Shown here in pieces: positions 1 through 44,369 of a DNA stretch of 64,000 bases. Where the stretch lies: the NCBI GenBank assembly GCA_027704905.1, contig CM051013.1:6472950-6536949 (forward strand), given 5' to 3'. Position 1 is the stretch's first letter, and every line of letters begins with the position of its first letter. The notes beneath the pieces are model-generated. The model ran no database searches, was not told the DNA's origin, and saw nothing but the letters and a program-made list of their open reading frames with translations. Source of the stretch: Muraenolepis orangiensis (Eukaryota > Chordata > Actinopteri > Gadiformes > Muraenolepididae). A program made the translations under genes and the position numbers.

Positions 1-5965
<5,965 letters not shown>

Positions 5966-6122
5966 CTGCACGCACACGCACACACACGCACACACACACA
6001 CACACGCTGCTTATACATTTATATACACTGCTAACCCAATTAGAATTTCTTGAGGTTCATTCGTGTGTATTTAAAATGCACCTTGCCATTTTCGAATATG
6101 AAGTCTGAGTCTGGCGATTTGT

Positions 6123-6128
6123 AATAAA
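6123..6128 (+). terminator. candidate aaas polyadenylation signal
   Basis: AATAAA lies 158 bases after the aaas stop codon, downstream of a short CA repeat (about 5970-6006). It is the first canonical hexamer on the plus strand after the stop. Inferred from position only. Confidence 0.5.
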
Positions 6129-6289
6129 ATACATTTTGGATTTGAGATTGAAACAGATTTTTTTTTTCCTACTGATTTTATGTTTCAATTGATCGGTGAG
6201 GCAGGTATTCTCGGGTATTCCACATCCAGCCAGAAAGTACTGGGTTCTATACCAATGGATGGGCGTGTCTACTTGACTAAATAGTAAAT

Positions 6290-6480
6290 ATCGTTGTGGA
6301 GTGTGTGTGGTTGGTGGTTGGTTCAAGCAGCCTCGTCTGGCCCCAGTCAGGCTGATTATAGTCTGGTTGAAGCAGCCTCACCTGGCCTCAGTCAGGCTGA
6401 TGAGTCTGGGGCTGGTTAAGGCTGCACACCTGTGGGCCCTTGGCAATCAAGGACCACAGGTGCAAACCAGCCAATCTGCC
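6290..6480 (+). repeat. dispersed repeat with ~45-bp internal units, copy A
   Basis: Contains two degenerate copies of a unit reading roughly GGTTGAAGCAGCCTCACCTG...CAGTCAGGCTGAT, bounded by TGGTTGGTGGTTGG on the left and a CAAGGACC...AAACCAGCC segment on the right. The same structure occurs in reverse complement at 9680-9960, so this is a mobile or dispersed repeat and not unique sequence. Confidence 0.6.
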
Positions 6481-7724
6481 ATTGTTATGATTATTATTAT
6501 TTAATTTTTTTTTTTTTACTCTTTTTGCTTAACTACAAACTTCACAATAAACCGGATAACTCATCCCCATGTGTCCTTGTTGTCGGAAGGAACCCCAAGA
6601 AGCCTTTTTACTGGTATGTGGTTACTGGTACCATCGACTGCTATAATCATATTGGTCTATTTGAGTGTTTTCGATGGTTGTTATTGTATTTCTATTTGGC
6701 TAATGAACAAACTACATAATTTCAGCCATAAAGCGTTGGTCTTTGATCTAGGCCCCATTCACACAAAAAAAGGGGCCTTCCATCTGTGTGCTGGCACTGG
6801 AAAATCCATTCAGCTCTTGATTTTCATTGATTATTGATTCATTGATTATGTCATGACAGACAACTACACTCTCGCTCTCTCTCACACACATATGCACACA
6901 CACACACTATGTGCCCTCCACATTGAGGAGTACCTGAAGAATTTTAAGTTGAAACATGTGAACGGTTTGGAAGAAATCGGTTCTATTCTCAGTTAAAAAT
7001 AAAGCAATGCCATTTTGGATTTTTTTCCATTTATTTTTCAATTTACATCAATTAGAGGTGTAACAAAAACAAAAACAAAAACAGAAAACCAAAAAAAATA
7101 AAAAATAGATCATGGTCATAATAAAATTATTAATAAAAAATATACACAGCCTTACATACGCACAGACGACCCACCCTGGTGTTCCTCCTCTGGGAGTCTT
7201 CTCTTTCAACCGGGGGATATTATGGACTCCAGGGAACCCTACCCAGAATCCCCTTCTCCCATACCTGTCTCCCAGGGTGGGGTGTGTATGTGTAGTGTGA
7301 GGTAAGTGGGAATCGGTGGGCGGGGCTTGGGTAAGGGTTGGATAGGGGTTAAGGGTTAGGGTAGGTAGGGGAACAATTGTTGGATGACTTGACTTCTAGA
7401 ACTCGTAGCACCTTCTGAAAGAGAGAGCAACTCCAAAGCAAAGATGCCCGCAAGATCCACTCGATATTTTGGGTCCGCTGGGAATTTTAAGGACCACGTT
7501 TTTCACTTTGTTGGGTTGATTCTTTGGGCATGAGGTAGCTTTAAACAATCAGGATGGCTACAGTAAAAGTTAAGCACATTTTCCTCAAATTTGTTGTTTT
7601 GGATGGATGGATGAAGCCTGGTCAAGGGTTCAGGACAATGACATACATACATCCCCCAAAATGAAACCTCACTTTCCAATGTGTTGGTGTGCATCGAGAC
7701 ACGTGATGTGGAAATATATATATG

Positions 7725-7764
<40 letters not shown>

Positions 7765-8175
7765 AACACCATCTGGTTATCTATAAACACAGACAGAGGA
7801 GGGGGGGGGGGAGTAGTGGGAGGGGCTTGCTTTGCTCGTGGTCATGGGAAGAAAAAAACAACAACAACCCTACACAGTCCCACCTCAACGCATCGAGTCA
7901 TGTTTCTATCCTCCATGACTTGTTTGCCCCTCCCCTCGCTCCCCCCCCCCCCCCCCCCCGGGGAACTTGGAAACATGACTTGACTTCAGGAAGCTGACCG
8001 GGTAGCGGTGGCCGTGTGGTGTGTACAGATATTGCCGGTGCCCATCAGTGCCCCCCCCGGTGAGACAGAACCACAGGGGGAGAGCACTCTCACTTTTCTT
8101 TTCTTTTTGTTGTGTTGTTGTGAGAGAGAGAGAGAGAAATCAAAGCATCAATTTTCTTTATCAATTCCTGTCTTC
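6481..8175. other. convergent intergenic region between aaas and col2a1
   Basis: No coding exon was recognised. The stretch holds short A-rich and CA tracts (6870-7100), a TTAGGG-like patch near 7335-7365, an AT dinucleotide array at about 7718-7765, and homopolymer G and C runs near 7800 and 7940. Minus-strand AATAAA hexamers at 7030-7035 and 8176-8181 are possible col2a1 3' ends, so part of this may be col2a1 3' UTR. Confidence 0.5.
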
Positions 8176-8181
8176 TTTATT
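8176..8181 (-). terminator. candidate col2a1 proximal polyadenylation signal
   Basis: AATAAA on the minus strand lies about 110 bases after the col2a1 stop. Another minus-strand hexamer occurs at 7030-7035. Mammalian COL2A1 has a 3' UTR of several hundred bases, so a distal site could be the main one. Confidence 0.4.
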
Positions 8182-8288
8182 GTGGAAGTGTGTGTTTGTG
8201 TGCAATGTTTCATGGGTTTTTCTTTTTCTTTTTTCTTGGGTGGTGGTGGTGGTGGTGGGGTGGTTGGGGTGTGTCACGATTGTCCGCT

Positions 8289-32035
<23,747 letters not shown>

Positions 32036-32262
32036 GTCTAAATATTAGACATGCAGGACCTTGCAGGTGACAAAAAAAAAAGACAGCGGCAGACGCTGCT
32101 CTGAGAAGGTCAGAGGTGTGTGTCTGAGAGAGAGAGAGAGAGAGAGTTGTTCCCAGAGAATCTAAGGAACCATGCAGCCAACCTTCCAAAAAATCAAACT
32201 GGAATCCAACGTGGGGCCCCTGTCTGCAATTAGCACCCACCGCGTCAGGCCGAGCACCGCGG

Positions 32263-32269
32263 TTTTATG
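32263..32269 (-). promoter_or_regulatory. candidate TATA-like element of col2a1
   Basis: Minus-strand CATAAAA lies about 230 bases upstream of the start codon in a GC-rich context. It would place transcription start near 32235 and give a 5' UTR of about 200 bases without an obvious intron. Inferred from position and motif only. Confidence 0.35.
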
Positions 32270-32539
32270 TCCGCCGTAGCCTCGATGGATCTTCGTATAT
32301 TCCAAAAAGTACCAGGTCCTTCCCCTCGACCCCCAGTCGAGCTGAAACCCGAAGCCTACATCCCTCCCCTTCGACCGTCAGCATCCCTCCTCGCTGCTGG
32401 GATGTTGTTGGCCTCGGGAACCTTAGGCCCCAGCTGAAAGACGGATCTCTGGTGTCGTTTTGTGTAACACCAAAGCAAAAGCATTGCTGTCGAAGTTTTC
32501 AATGCATTTGAACGTTGGTCGGGTAAACTGAACTAAACG

Positions 32540-32910
32540 GACTACTACTAGGTTCAAGGAAAGTTTTTATCCACAGGCCGTGCCTACTGAACTGCTAGGA
32601 GTTCTGCCACTTTCACTTTCATAAGATTGTCATATACATTACACTATCAAACTTTGCTGGACTTTCTGGACTCATTACAGTTACTGCACTGGTCTGCACT
32701 GTACTGCACTGTATTCATGATGCTGCTGCACTACTTGCACTTTTAAATCCTATTTGCACAATTTAACACATGTACATATCATCCATCAGTCACTGTGTTG
32801 TTCTTTTCATGTTCATTTTTCATTTTTCATTGTGTATAGTATATTTTTATAGTATTGTGTTCTAGAAATGCATACTATGGGAGGGAACGGGGAGTAAGCA
32901 TTTCTTGAAT
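32540..32910 (+). mobile_element. 3' tail of a non-LTR retrotransposon (family shared with 49060-50010)
   Basis: Shares long near-identical stretches with 49700-50010: AGTTTTTATCCACAGGC, CTACTGAACTGCTAGGAG, TGCACTGTATTCATGATGC, and a tail with AGGGAACGGGGAGTAAGCAT. Only the 3' untranslated end is present. It lies upstream of the col2a1 promoter. Confidence 0.75.
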
Positions 32911-33567
32911 ATTGAAACTATGGGGGAAATGGGTATAATACCCTAAATAATCCAAATTACACAGCAACATTTAATTCAACTGTTTTTTAATGAGACAATC
33001 ATTGAATCCTCAGGTTATTCCAACAAGAAACAGGGATATCGTTTGTTGACCTCTAAACCTTATTAATAGGCCCATGTGAGATAAAATTGACGTAGACATA
33101 ATACATAACTGATGTATACATATTAGCTTATGCTAATCTCAAGGGCAGCTGATTAATATATATACTATATATATATATATATTATATATATTATATATAT
33201 ATATCATATGTCCTTGTTTTATTCTTTATTTAGTTTATTTACATTTATATGTTTCCTTCTCTCTCTTTCTCTAGCTATGCTATTGCGGCAACCAAATTTA
33301 CCCTTTGGGGATTAGTTTAGTAGTAGATGAGTAATTACTTACTTATATACTTACTTACTTACATACTTACTAACTTTATTACTCACTTAATCAAACAGTC
33401 ATATTGTATTTATCACAGCTCAGGTTGGCCACCACTTACACATGGGGCAATCGATTATCCCACTAGTAGGCCTATTAGGAATTGTTAAATTGTTAATTGT
33501 CGCACACCAAACCTCAATCAATGTGAATATTTGAACCAACTATAGGGACACTTGGGGAATGGATGAT

Positions 33568-33690
33568 ACAAGATACAAGATATTTTATTGGCCATTTGTA
33601 ACAACTACATAATAATGCTTACTCCCCATTCCCTCCCGCAGTATAAATCTCAAAAACAACACCATAACAATTTAAATAATATATACAATA
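33568..33690 (-). mobile_element. 3' end of the same non-LTR family, reverse orientation
   Basis: Reverse complement of the family end: the plus strand reads TTTTATTGGCCATTTG, then GCTTACTCCCCATTCCCTCC. It is followed by the ACAG/ATAG arrays. Confidence 0.65.
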
Positions 33691-33705
33691 AAAACTCAGT
33701 CATCA

Positions 33706-33871
<166 letters not shown>

Positions 33872-34229
33872 CTTTATTTAGGTGAAGTTGTATAGTTAGT
33901 CCAATCAGCGTTAGAGTTATGTCATGTCCACATGACAGTCCAACCTTTTGAGAGCTCATTCTGTTTGGACAAGAACCAGTTGGCATGAGGCTGTGAGACC
34001 AGTGAAGAGCATGTGGCAGCTATACCAAGCATTTCAACAGGAAGAATGTGGAAGAGAGCTTTCCTTCTACTCTAAATGTGACATTTAAAAATAGAGAATA
34101 GATTTAGATAATGAAAGCAATTTTCAAATAGCAGTGATTCAAATAGGCTTTTTTTTCTCGGTTTCCTTTTACATTTTGTCCCTTTCATGGGACCACATAT
34201 CATAGATACAACAAGCATTATCAGTGTGT

Positions 34230-36335
34230 GACTGACAGTATTAACTGTGCCATTAGTAACTGTGCCAGTAGTAACTGTGATAGAAGTAACTGTGACAGTA
34301 GTTACTGTGGCAGTAGTAACTGCACCAGTAGTAACTGACAGTAGTAACTATGACAGTGGTATTCTGAGCTAGTAGTAACTGCAACAGAAGTAACTGTGCC
34401 AGTAGTAACTGTGATAGAAGTAACTGTGCCAGTAGTAACTGTGATAGAAGTAACTGTGCGGGTAGAGATTACATTACATTACAGTCATTTAGCAGACACT
34501 TTTGTCCAAAGTGACTTCCAATAGTGAGTTCAACAAAGGTAGGTAAGAGAACAACTCATCACCAGAAGTCAAAAGTGCAAGTCATTCCAAACAAGTTTTC
34601 ATGAACTATAGTAGTAACCATAGGTACTGATAGTAGTAACTGTGCCAGTAGTAACTGTCACAGTAGTAACTGTCACAGTAGTAACTGTCACAGTAGTAAG
34701 TGTGACAGTAGTAACCGTGACAGTAGTAACTGTGACAGTAGTAACTGTGACAGTAGTAACCGTGACAGTAGTAACCGTGACAGTAGTAACTGTGACAGTA
34801 GTAACCGTGACAGTAGTAACTGTTACAGTAGAAACTGTGATAGTAGTAACTGTGACAGTAGTAACCGTTACAGTAGTAACTGTGACAGTAGTAACCGTGA
34901 CAGTAGTAACTGTTACAGTAGTAACTGTGACAGTAGTAACCGTGACAGTAGTAACTGTGACAGTAGTAACTGTGACAGTAGTAACCATGACAGTAGTAAC
35001 CGTGACAGTAGTAACTGTTACAGTAGTAACCGTGACAGTAGTAGCCGTGACAGTAGTAACTGTTACAGTAGTAACTGTGACAGTAGTAACCGTGACAGTA
35101 GTAGCCGTGACAGTAGTAACTGTGACAGTAGTAACTGTTACAGTAGTAACCGTGACAGTAGTAACCGTGACAGTAGTAACCGTTACAGTAGTAACCGTGA
35201 CAGTAGTAACCGTGACAGTAGTAGCCGTGACAGTAGTAACTGTTACAGTAGTAACCGTGACAGTAGTAACCGTGACAGTAGTAACTGTTACAGTAGTAAC
35301 TGTGACAGTAGTAACCGTGACAGTAGTAACTGTTACAGTAGTAACCGTGACAGTAGTAACCGTGACAGTAGTAACCGTGACAGTAGTAACCGTGACAGTA
35401 GTAACTGTGACAGTAGTAACCGTGACAGTAGTAACCGTGACAGTAGTAACCGTGACAGTAGTAACCGTGACAGTAGTAACTGTGACAGTAGTAACTGTGA
35501 CAGTAGTAACCGTGACAGTAGTAACTGTGACAGTAGTAACCGTGACAGTAGTAACCGTGACAGTAGTAACCGTGACAGTAGTAACCGTGACAGTAGTAGC
35601 CGTGACAGTAGTAACCGTTACAGTAGTAACCGTGACAGTAGTAACCGTTACAGTAGTAACTGTGACAGTAGTAACCGTGACAGTAGTAACTGTTACAGTA
35701 GTAACCGTGACAGTAGTAACTGTGACAGTAGTAACTGTGACAGTAGTAGCCGTGACAGTAGTAACCGTTACAGTAGTAACCGTGACAGTAGTAACCGTGA
35801 CAGTAGTAACCGTGACAGTAGTAACCGTGACAGTAGTAACCGTGACAGTAGTAACCGTGACAGTAGTAACCGTGACAGTAGTAACCGTGACAGTAGTAGC
35901 CGTGACAGTAGTAACCGTGACAGTAGTAACCGTGACAGTAGTAACCGTGACAGTAGTAGCCGTGACAGTAGTAACCGTGACAGTAGTAACCGTGACAGTA
36001 GTAACCGTGACAGTAGTAACCGTGACAGTAGTAACCGTGACAGTAGTAACCGTGACAGTAGTAGCCGTGACAGTAGTAACCGTGACAGTAGTAACCGTGA
36101 CAGTAGTAACCGTGACAGTAGTAACCGTGACAGTAGTAACCGTGACAGTAGTAACTGTGACAGTAGTAACTGTGACAGTAGTAACCGTGACAGTAGTAAC
36201 CGTGACAGTAGTAACCGTGACAGAAGTAACTGTGCCAGTAGTAACCGTGACAGTAGTAACCGTGACAGTCGTAACTGTGCCAGTAGTAACTGTGACAGTA
36301 GTAACCGTGACAGTAATGACCGTGACAGTAGTGGC
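34230..36335. repeat. 15-bp minisatellite, about 2.1 kb (GTAACCGTGACAGTA units)
   Basis: Roughly 120-140 copies of GTAAC(C/T)GTGACAGTA with recurrent variants at three sites (CCG/TGT, GTGA/GTTA, AAC/AGC). The unit is a multiple of three and lacks stops in some frames on both strands, so it creates open frames of 567 (+) and 625 (-) codons. These are judged not to be genes. The left edge (34230-34460) is degenerate; the 35780-36150 segment is the most homogeneous. Confidence 0.95.
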
Positions 36336-36349
36336 CCAGTATTAGTATA

Positions 36350-37730
<1,381 letters not shown>

Positions 37731-38088
37731 TCTCCCTCTGCGGCCCACACAATAGACCTCTGTATGTGAAGGGCCCGTGGAATGCTGCGAGATGGGAGAG
37801 CAGTGGGGATTGCCGCATGGTGTGGACGAGAAGGGGGTTGGGGGGGGGGGGGTTACTGAGGAAGGGTGTGGAAGGTAGGAGGATGAAGGTAGGGGTGGTG
37901 GTGGAGGGGGAGCAGGGCCAGGAGCGGGGTGGACGGACGGAAGGAGGGAGGGGTGGCTGATCTTTCTGGACTGTAAGGGTGCACAGAGGCTCCAGGGGCC
38001 TAGAGGGTGTCTGGGTTTCCACACGATGGTGATTTCTTCCTCTGCAGGCTGGTGGATGTGGCCGTCTTATGGGTTTGTGTGTCTGCGC

Positions 38089-40174
<2,086 letters not shown>

Positions 40175-40511
40175 CAGGGGTTCATAACCTTTTTTTGTGC
40201 CATACATGAAAAATATCTCGCGGACAGGTTGTCAATTTTTTTCAGAGTTTTTTATATTTACTCACCAGCAGGTGACAACAGAGGCTATGTATGTAAATAA
40301 TAGAAAATAGCAGAACAACATGCATCCAAAACATATGAACAAAGTTTTAAACCAGGATACAATTTAAAATATATATATGAATACTCGTAATCATATTCAC
40401 ATCACTAGCGCGTAGTCTCTTTAGTAGCGCGTGCAACTGAAAGTCTCTCGTTATGCCGCCGATATATATTTAATCTATATATACATATTATACCGCCCAT
40501 ATATACCGCTA

Positions 40512-40566
40512 TATAATCTATATATATAGATTATACCATATATATAATCTATATATATAGATTATA
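40512..40566. repeat. two tandem 24-bp perfect palindromes
   Basis: TATAATCTATAT followed by its own reverse complement occurs at 40512-40535 and again at 40543-40566, just before the 5' LTR. Such AT palindromes can extrude cruciforms. They may belong to the hAT arm or to an unrecognised start of the LTR. Confidence 0.85.
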
Positions 40567-40571
40567 GAGAA

Positions 40572-43500
40572 TATGCTATACAGCGCCTCTATAAGAGACG
40601 GCCCTGCACAGTAGCGCAGCGACCGGAACAGGAAGCTGAGGCGCTATTTGTAAACACACCCGCGGTCGTCCGAGACTTGTTTGTATATTGTTGTAGTCCT
40701 TTAATAAACCGGATGGAACAAATGGAATCGTTCTTATTTATATACAAACATCTGGATGTAACCCAACGGATATGATCAGTGGATTGGAGGAGGACGACGA
40801 GGTGCGCAAACAGACCACGGAGAAAGTCGGATAGTCGACGGAGCCGTCGGCAAACACGGCACCTTGTCGATTTAAAGGACCAGTACACTGTTAACGTTGA
40901 CAATTGGTATGGATTGTTTACTTTCATGTACAGGATAATTTCATTGGATTATAGTGGACTTTTATTATTAGCTCTACAACGGAAGATGCTGAAAGGGATT
41001 TTTTTTTGTTGGAGCTACAGCTGTAGTCTGAAGTAATTGTTTTTTTTATACATTGGAAGCAAGCTATTATAATTATTCATCCAAGTAACTGTCAATGGTG
41101 CTTATAAGTGCAGAGTGCCCTATTGAGGGTTGTGACTATGTAGCTGAGCATGCAGCGGCGGCAGTGGTGGCAGCCATGTTAGGTGTACACGCCACTGTAC
41201 ATGTCACAGCCCCCAGTGCGCCGGGCGCAAATGCTAAAATGGAGAAGCTAAAGCGTCCCTCCATAGCACTGGCCGGAACGGGCGAGGCCTGGTCATACTT
41301 TGTAACCCGCTGGGGTGAGTACAAGACAGGCACCAAGCTGGTCGGGCCCGACATAGTCTCACAGCTACTGGAGTGCTGCGAGGAGGATCTGAGGAAGGAC
41401 CTCACACGTGCGGCGGGCAGGAGCCTAGCGGGCAACGACGAGGAAGACGTTCTCGTGGCCATGAAGGCACTCGCCGTTCGCGCAGAGAACACCATGGTAG
41501 CTCGGGCAGCCCTGTCTAACATGCGGCAGGGATATGAAGAGCCCATCCGGTCGTTCCACGCCCGCATCAAGGGGCAGGCGGACACGTGCAAGTACCAGAT
41601 GAGATGCACTAGGACGGGGTGCGACCGAGTCAACGACTTCACAGAGGAGATCCTACGCGATGTGATTGCCCGTGGCATCGCAGACTCGGAAATACAGCTC
41701 GACCTGCTCGGTGAGAAGAACCAGAACATGCCACTGAAGGACATGATCGAGTATATCGAGGCTAAGGAGTCTGGAAAGCGCTCGGCATCGCGCCTACTCG
41801 ACCCTCAGAGCGCGGACACGGTCAGCAGTTCGTACCGGCGGGGGAGACAACAGGACACCCGCGCCAGAGGAGGAGCCAGGCTAGAGAAACCAAAGGCCAA
41901 GCCCGAAGGGGTATGCATCCACTGCGGCGAGGTGGGCCACGGTAAAACACCCCAGTGGCACGCCAGACGTGCCGAGTGCCCCGCATACGGTAAAAAGTGT
42001 CGGAAGTGTGGCCGCCAGAATCACCTCGAGAGGGCCTGCCTGGGTGGCCGATCGACTAGGCCCCCACCCGAGGAGACCGACTGGACGTGTGACGAGCAGA
42101 CAGCAGCCTTCGTTGAGCTATGCACAGTCAGCGCAGATGGCGAGTTACGCACACTTCCCCTCGCTCACCATTTGTACGATGACATGTGCGACAAGTGGAT
42201 GAAACGTGCGTCCAGCCCACAGCCATACGTCAACCTCACTCTCACCACCGAGCACGAGGATTACAAGGCTCTGGGTTTTGACCTCCTCAAACGCACCCGT
42301 GCAGTATCCCTGCCTGCCATGGCCGATACGGGATGCCAAAGCTGCCTGATTGGCATTAAAGTCGCTCAACAAATGGGCCTAAGCACAGAGGACCTCATTC
42401 CCGTATCCATGACCATGAAGGCTGCGAACAATAAGGGAATTCGGATCCTCGGAGCTGCGGTAGTCAGATTCGCCGGCAACAGTGGTGACGCTCGAAGGTT
42501 GGAGACGCGCCAAATCGCGTATGTGACGGACACTTCAGACCGCATATTTCTCTCCCGCGCAGCCTGCGTGGACCTGGGAATGATCTCCGCCCAGTTCCCA
42601 ACACTCGGGGAGGTGAATCTGGCAACCTCAGAAGTGTGTGACTGCCCGCAGCGTGCAGAGCCGCCGACCAGGCCGACCACGCTCCCCATGTTGGCGATTG
42701 AGGCTAACAGGAAGGCGTTACGGAGACATTTATTAGAACTGTACGCCCAGAGCACATTTAATACGTGCCCCCACCAGACACTACCGAAAATGACCGGCCC
42801 ACCACTCCGCCTCATGCTTAATGAGGATGCGACACCGGTTGCCTGTCACACCCCCATACCCGTGGCCCTACACTGGCAAGAGGAGGTAAAGGCAGGCCTC
42901 GACCAGGACGTCCGCCTCGGCGTGTTGGAGGAAGTACCTATCGGTACACCGGTGACGTGGTGTCATCGCATGGTGATCTGCGCGAAGAAGACAGGCAAAC
43001 CACGACGCACTGTCGACTTCCAGGCCCTGAACAGGTATGCACTCCGCGAGACCCACCACACCCAATCTCCATTCCACCAAGCGAGATGTGTGCCCAACGG
43101 GAAACTCAAGACTGTGTTCGATGCCTGGAACGGTTACCACAGCGTCCCACTACACAAGGACGATCGCCACAAGACAACATTCATAACTCCATGGGGGCGC
43201 TACCGGTACCTGTCGGCCCCACAGGGGTACATAGCATCGGGGGACGGTTACTCGCGACGGTACGACGAGGTTGTCGCGGACATAGGCAACAAAACCAAGT
43301 GCATAGACGACACGCTACTATGGTCAGACACGATCGAGGAGAGCTACTTCCAGGCGGTCCAATGGCTGGACATATGCGGCCGGAATGGAATAACCCTCAA
43401 CCCGGAGAAGTTCGTCTTTAGCGCACCCACGGTGGACTTTGCGGGCTTCACAATCACCATGACTGACGTGCGACCATGCAGTCGCTACCTGGAGGCGATA

Positions 43501-44038
43501 CACGACTTCCCACAACCACGTAATGTAACGGACATCAGATCGTGGTTCGGGCTGGTCAACCAGGTGGCCTACGCCTTCAGCATGGCCGAGCGTATGCAGC
43601 CATTCCGGAAGCTCCTGAAGAGTGGAGAACGCTTCGAGTGGTCCACGGAGTTGGAAGAGATATTCCGTGAGTCGAAGGATGTGATCATCCAAGAAATTGA
43701 GCGTGGTGTCCGCATCTTTGACAAAACCAAGCCAACATGTATCGCCACGGACTGGTCAAAGGAGGGCATTGGATTCTGGTTATTCCAGAAACACTGCCGA
43801 TGTACGCCAGTCAGACCCTTCTGCTGCACCGATGGTTGGAAAATAACCCTGGTTGGCAGCAGATTCTACTATGCTATACAGCGCCTCTATAAGAGACGGC
43901 CCTGCACAGTAGCGCAGCGACCGGAACAGGAAGCTGAGGCGCTATTTGTAAACACACCCGCGGTCGTCCGAGACTTGTTTGTATATTGTTGTAGTCCTTT
44001 AATAAACCGGATGGAACAAATGGAATCGTTCTTATTTA
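40572..44038 (+). mobile_element. LTR retrotransposon, internally deleted, nested in a hAT element
   Basis: Direct repeats 40572-40740 and 43870-44038 (169 bp) look identical base for base and contain a TTTAATAAACC polyadenylation motif, as expected for LTRs of a recent insertion. They flank one large gag-pro-RT frame. The 3' LTR start coincides with the point where pol breaks off inside RNase H, and no polypurine tract precedes it. The true 5' border of the LTR is therefore unresolved: the deletion may have removed part of the 3' LTR. GATTATA occurs both just upstream (around 40560) and directly after 44038, a possible target duplication. Confidence 0.8.
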
Positions 44039-44184
44039 GATTATACCGCCCGCCGTTCACCTATACTCAAATTATTTTAGTCAAATATGATGATAAACAC
44101 ACAGCTGTTTCGCGGCCCGGCAGTAACACATCCACGGCCCGGTACCGGTCGGCGGCCCGGCGGTTGGGAACCCCTGCCCTATAG
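41095..44184 (+). CDS. gag-protease-reverse transcriptase polyprotein of LTR element (Ty3/gypsy-like)
   Basis: One uninterrupted 1029-codon frame. Residues 1-260 are gag-like. A zinc-knuckle region follows: CIHCGEVGHG from residue 274 and a perfect C-X2-C-X4-H-X4-C at 302-315. Aspartic protease active site DTG is at 411-413. Reverse transcriptase starts around residue 600, with the catalytic motif CIDD (aspartates 738-739). RNase H begins with the TDWS block (Asp 886). From residue 926 the frame runs into the 3' LTR, so the C-terminal tail is not genuine pol. No integrase (HHCC or DDE) is encoded before or after RT. The gag-pro-RT-RH order resembles K02A2.6-like Ty3/gypsy proteins. An intact frame with identical LTRs suggests recent mobility; without integrase this copy would need help in trans. 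Confidence 0.88.
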   Translation: MVLISAECPIEGCDYVAEHAAAAVVAAMLGVHATVHVTAPSAPGANAKMEKLKRPSIALAGTGEAWSYFVTRWGEYKTGTKLVGPDIVSQLLECCEEDLRKDLTRAAGRSLAGNDEEDVLVAMKALAVRAENTMVARAALSNMRQGYEEPIRSFHARIKGQADTCKYQMRCTRTGCDRVNDFTEEILRDVIARGIADSEIQLDLLGEKNQNMPLKDMIEYIEAKESGKRSASRLLDPQSADTVSSSYRRGRQQDTRARGGARLEKPKAKPEGVCIHCGEVGHGKTPQWHARRAECPAYGKKCRKCGRQNHLERACLGGRSTRPPPEETDWTCDEQTAAFVELCTVSADGELRTLPLAHHLYDDMCDKWMKRASSPQPYVNLTLTTEHEDYKALGFDLLKRTRAVSLPAMADTGCQSCLIGIKVAQQMGLSTEDLIPVSMTMKAANNKGIRILGAAVVRFAGNSGDARRLETRQIAYVTDTSDRIFLSRAACVDLGMISAQFPTLGEVNLATSEVCDCPQRAEPPTRPTTLPMLAIEANRKALRRHLLELYAQSTFNTCPHQTLPKMTGPPLRLMLNEDATPVACHTPIPVALHWQEEVKAGLDQDVRLGVLEEVPIGTPVTWCHRMVICAKKTGKPRRTVDFQALNRYALRETHHTQSPFHQARCVPNGKLKTVFDAWNGYHSVPLHKDDRHKTTFITPWGRYRYLSAPQGYIASGDGYSRRYDEVVADIGNKTKCIDDTLLWSDTIEESYFQAVQWLDICGRNGITLNPEKFVFSAPTVDFAGFTITMTDVRPCSRYLEAIHDFPQPRNVTDIRSWFGLVNQVAYAFSMAERMQPFRKLLKSGERFEWSTELEEIFRESKDVIIQEIERGVRIFDKTKPTCIATDWSKEGIGFWLFQKHCRCTPVRPFCCTDGWKITLVGSRFYYAIQRLYKRRPCTVAQRPEQEAEALFVNTPAVVRDLFVYCCSPLINRMEQMESFLFRLYRPPFTYTQIILVKYDDKHTAVSRPGSNTSTARYRSAARRLGTPAL

Positions 44185-44369
44185 GCTATGCACAACCCCC
44201 GGGCTGTGGACCGGCACCCACCGGGCCGTAAAGCACTTTGCTACCGGGCCGTTTCAATAGGAAAATACGACAAGACGTAAATCAAATATTGCTTCTATTG
44301 CAACCGGTGCTACTCAACCAATCAAATCGCTGCAGTCAGCGAGCGAGCAGATTGCAAACACACACACAC

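Larger units (their letters stand above)
40175..44176. mobile_element. hAT-type element interrupted by an LTR retrotransposon
   Basis: Left terminus 40175-40189 (CAGGGGTTCATAACC) and right terminus 44162-44176 (reverse complement CAGGGGTTCCCAACC) are terminal inverted repeats matching at 13 of 15 bases. They are flanked by an 8-bp target duplication with one difference: CCCTGTAG (40167-40174) and CCCTATAG (44177-44184). TIRs starting CAGGG and 8-bp duplications are hAT hallmarks. The host element, without the inserted retrotransposon, is only about 0.5 kb and has no transposase, so it is non-autonomous. Confidence 0.75.

Noticed and set aside
7318..7375. Interstitial telomeric repeat
   Set aside because: Only one or two GGGTTAGGG-like motifs in a G-rich stretch, not a tandem (TTAGGG)n tract.
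34642..36345. 567-codon plus-strand open frame (VTVTV repeats) and 625-codon minus-strand frame (CHGYY repeats)
   Set aside because: Both are by-products of a 15-bp tandem repeat whose length is a multiple of three. There is no splice context, domain or non-repetitive coding sequence.
41136..43829. Minus-strand open frames of 75-202 codons within the retrotransposon
   Set aside because: Antisense of the gag-pro-RT frame; no recognisable domains.
41095..44184. Gmr1-like retrotransposon (integrase ahead of reverse transcriptase)
   Set aside because: Between the DTG protease and RT there is no HHCC or DDE integrase region; the spacing is too short, so the unusual Gmr1 order is not present.
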